This document shows, piece after piece, positions 15,919-16,074 of a stretch of 16,074 bases of DNA. The position numbers and the translations under genes are program-made. The stretch is taken from assembly GCA_007134665.1 (NCBI GenBank), contig SLKH01000296.1, forward strand, positions 1 through 16,074, given 5' to 3'. Origin of the DNA: Balneolaceae bacterium (GTDB lineage: Bacteria; Bacteroidota; Rhodothermia; Balneolales; Balneolaceae). The notes under the pieces are model-generated. The model saw only the letters and a list, made by a program, of their open reading frames with translations. It was not told where the DNA came from and did not search any database. Every line of letters begins with the position of its first letter. Position 1 is the first letter of the stretch.

Positions 15919-16074
15919 TCATTGCAATGTAAGTTCCTCTTTTGACTCTTCAAATTTGCCTTCACCTTCCAAGCGATAGTACCTGTTTAATGCCTCCTGC
16001 TGTATTTTAAACCGGTCGGCAATATTCCGAATCACTTTTTTAGACATCCTTTTTTTGTAATTCAGAATTTCTGA
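15919..16074 (-). CDS. HigA/XRE-type antitoxin, C-terminal part (cut by window edge)
   Basis: Only the last 51 residues and stop are in the window; the 5' part lies beyond 16074. The visible piece starts SEILNYKKRMSKKVIRNIAD and continues RFKIQQEALNRYYRL. This matches the recognition helix and following helices of HigA-like helix-turn-helix antitoxins (typical pattern SEILNGKRxLSxxxIRxLAxxFxISQEAxNRPYxL). Such proteins bind their own operator and neutralise a HigB-type mRNA interferase encoded just upstream; that toxin gene, if present, would be outside this window. The C-terminal tail is acidic (EGEGKFEESKEELTLQ). There is no visible toxin downstream. A stand-alone XRE regulator is the alternative. 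Confidence 0.7.
   Translation of the reverse strand, partial: SEILNYKKRMSKKVIRNIADRFKIQQEALNRYYRLEGEGKFEESKEELTLQ

Noticed and set aside
1..16074. Search for a defence island, biosynthetic cluster, CRISPR array, insertion sequence or tRNA
   Set aside because: Apart from the right-edge HigA-like fragment, all genes are recognisable housekeeping or envelope genes; no array, transposase, integrase or cloverleaf was seen.

Overview
The window looks like ordinary chromosome from a Bacteroidota/Balneolota-type bacterium, most likely a marine Balneolaceae relative. This is inferred from gene content: a NagB deaminase fused to a PIG-L domain, a DUF6588 outer-membrane protein, a second DUF5723/FadL-like outer-membrane protein, starts without clear Shine-Dalgarno sites, and one good TAnnTTTG promoter motif. 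Base composition is moderately AT-rich and even across the main genes. No sign of a prophage, transposase, CRISPR array, rRNA or tRNA was found.

Layout. 1-240: non-coding, with a nested palindromic repeat centred at 123/124. 241-1380 (-): membrane-anchored SpoIIE/RsbU-type phosphatase. 1381-1601: divergent promoter region with a perfect 7-bp dyad. 1602-4349 (+): DNA polymerase I with all three activities intact. 4435-6378 (-): NagB/PIG-L fusion, convergent with polA. 6615-7757 (-): exported DUF6588 protein. 7911-8834 (-) and 8834-11371 (-): rsgA and lon, with lon first and the two joined by a TAATG overlap. 11539-13080 (-) and 13077-15380 (-): an outer-membrane beta-barrel protein whose TTG start overlaps the stop of the UvrD/PcrA helicase upstream of it. 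15590-15784 (-): small ORF that looks like the N-terminal stump of a longer hypothetical protein. 15919-16074 (-): 3' end of a HigA/XRE-type antitoxin gene cut by the window edge.

How it works together. The six genes from uvrD to nagB all read on the minus strand, but only uvrD-omp and lon-rsgA are tightly coupled. The other gaps (153-236 bp) hold hairpins and probably separate transcription units. The set is mostly housekeeping: DNA replication and repair (PolA, UvrD), proteostasis and ribosome assembly (Lon, RsgA), amino-sugar metabolism (NagB-like) and envelope proteins.

I see no convincing undescribed multi-gene system. The points most worth a second look are a G8 homopolymer early in the outer-membrane protein gene, the replacement of a catalytic Asp by Thr in the NagB domain, the nested palindrome at the left edge, and the partial toxin-antitoxin-like locus next to a truncated ORF at the right edge.
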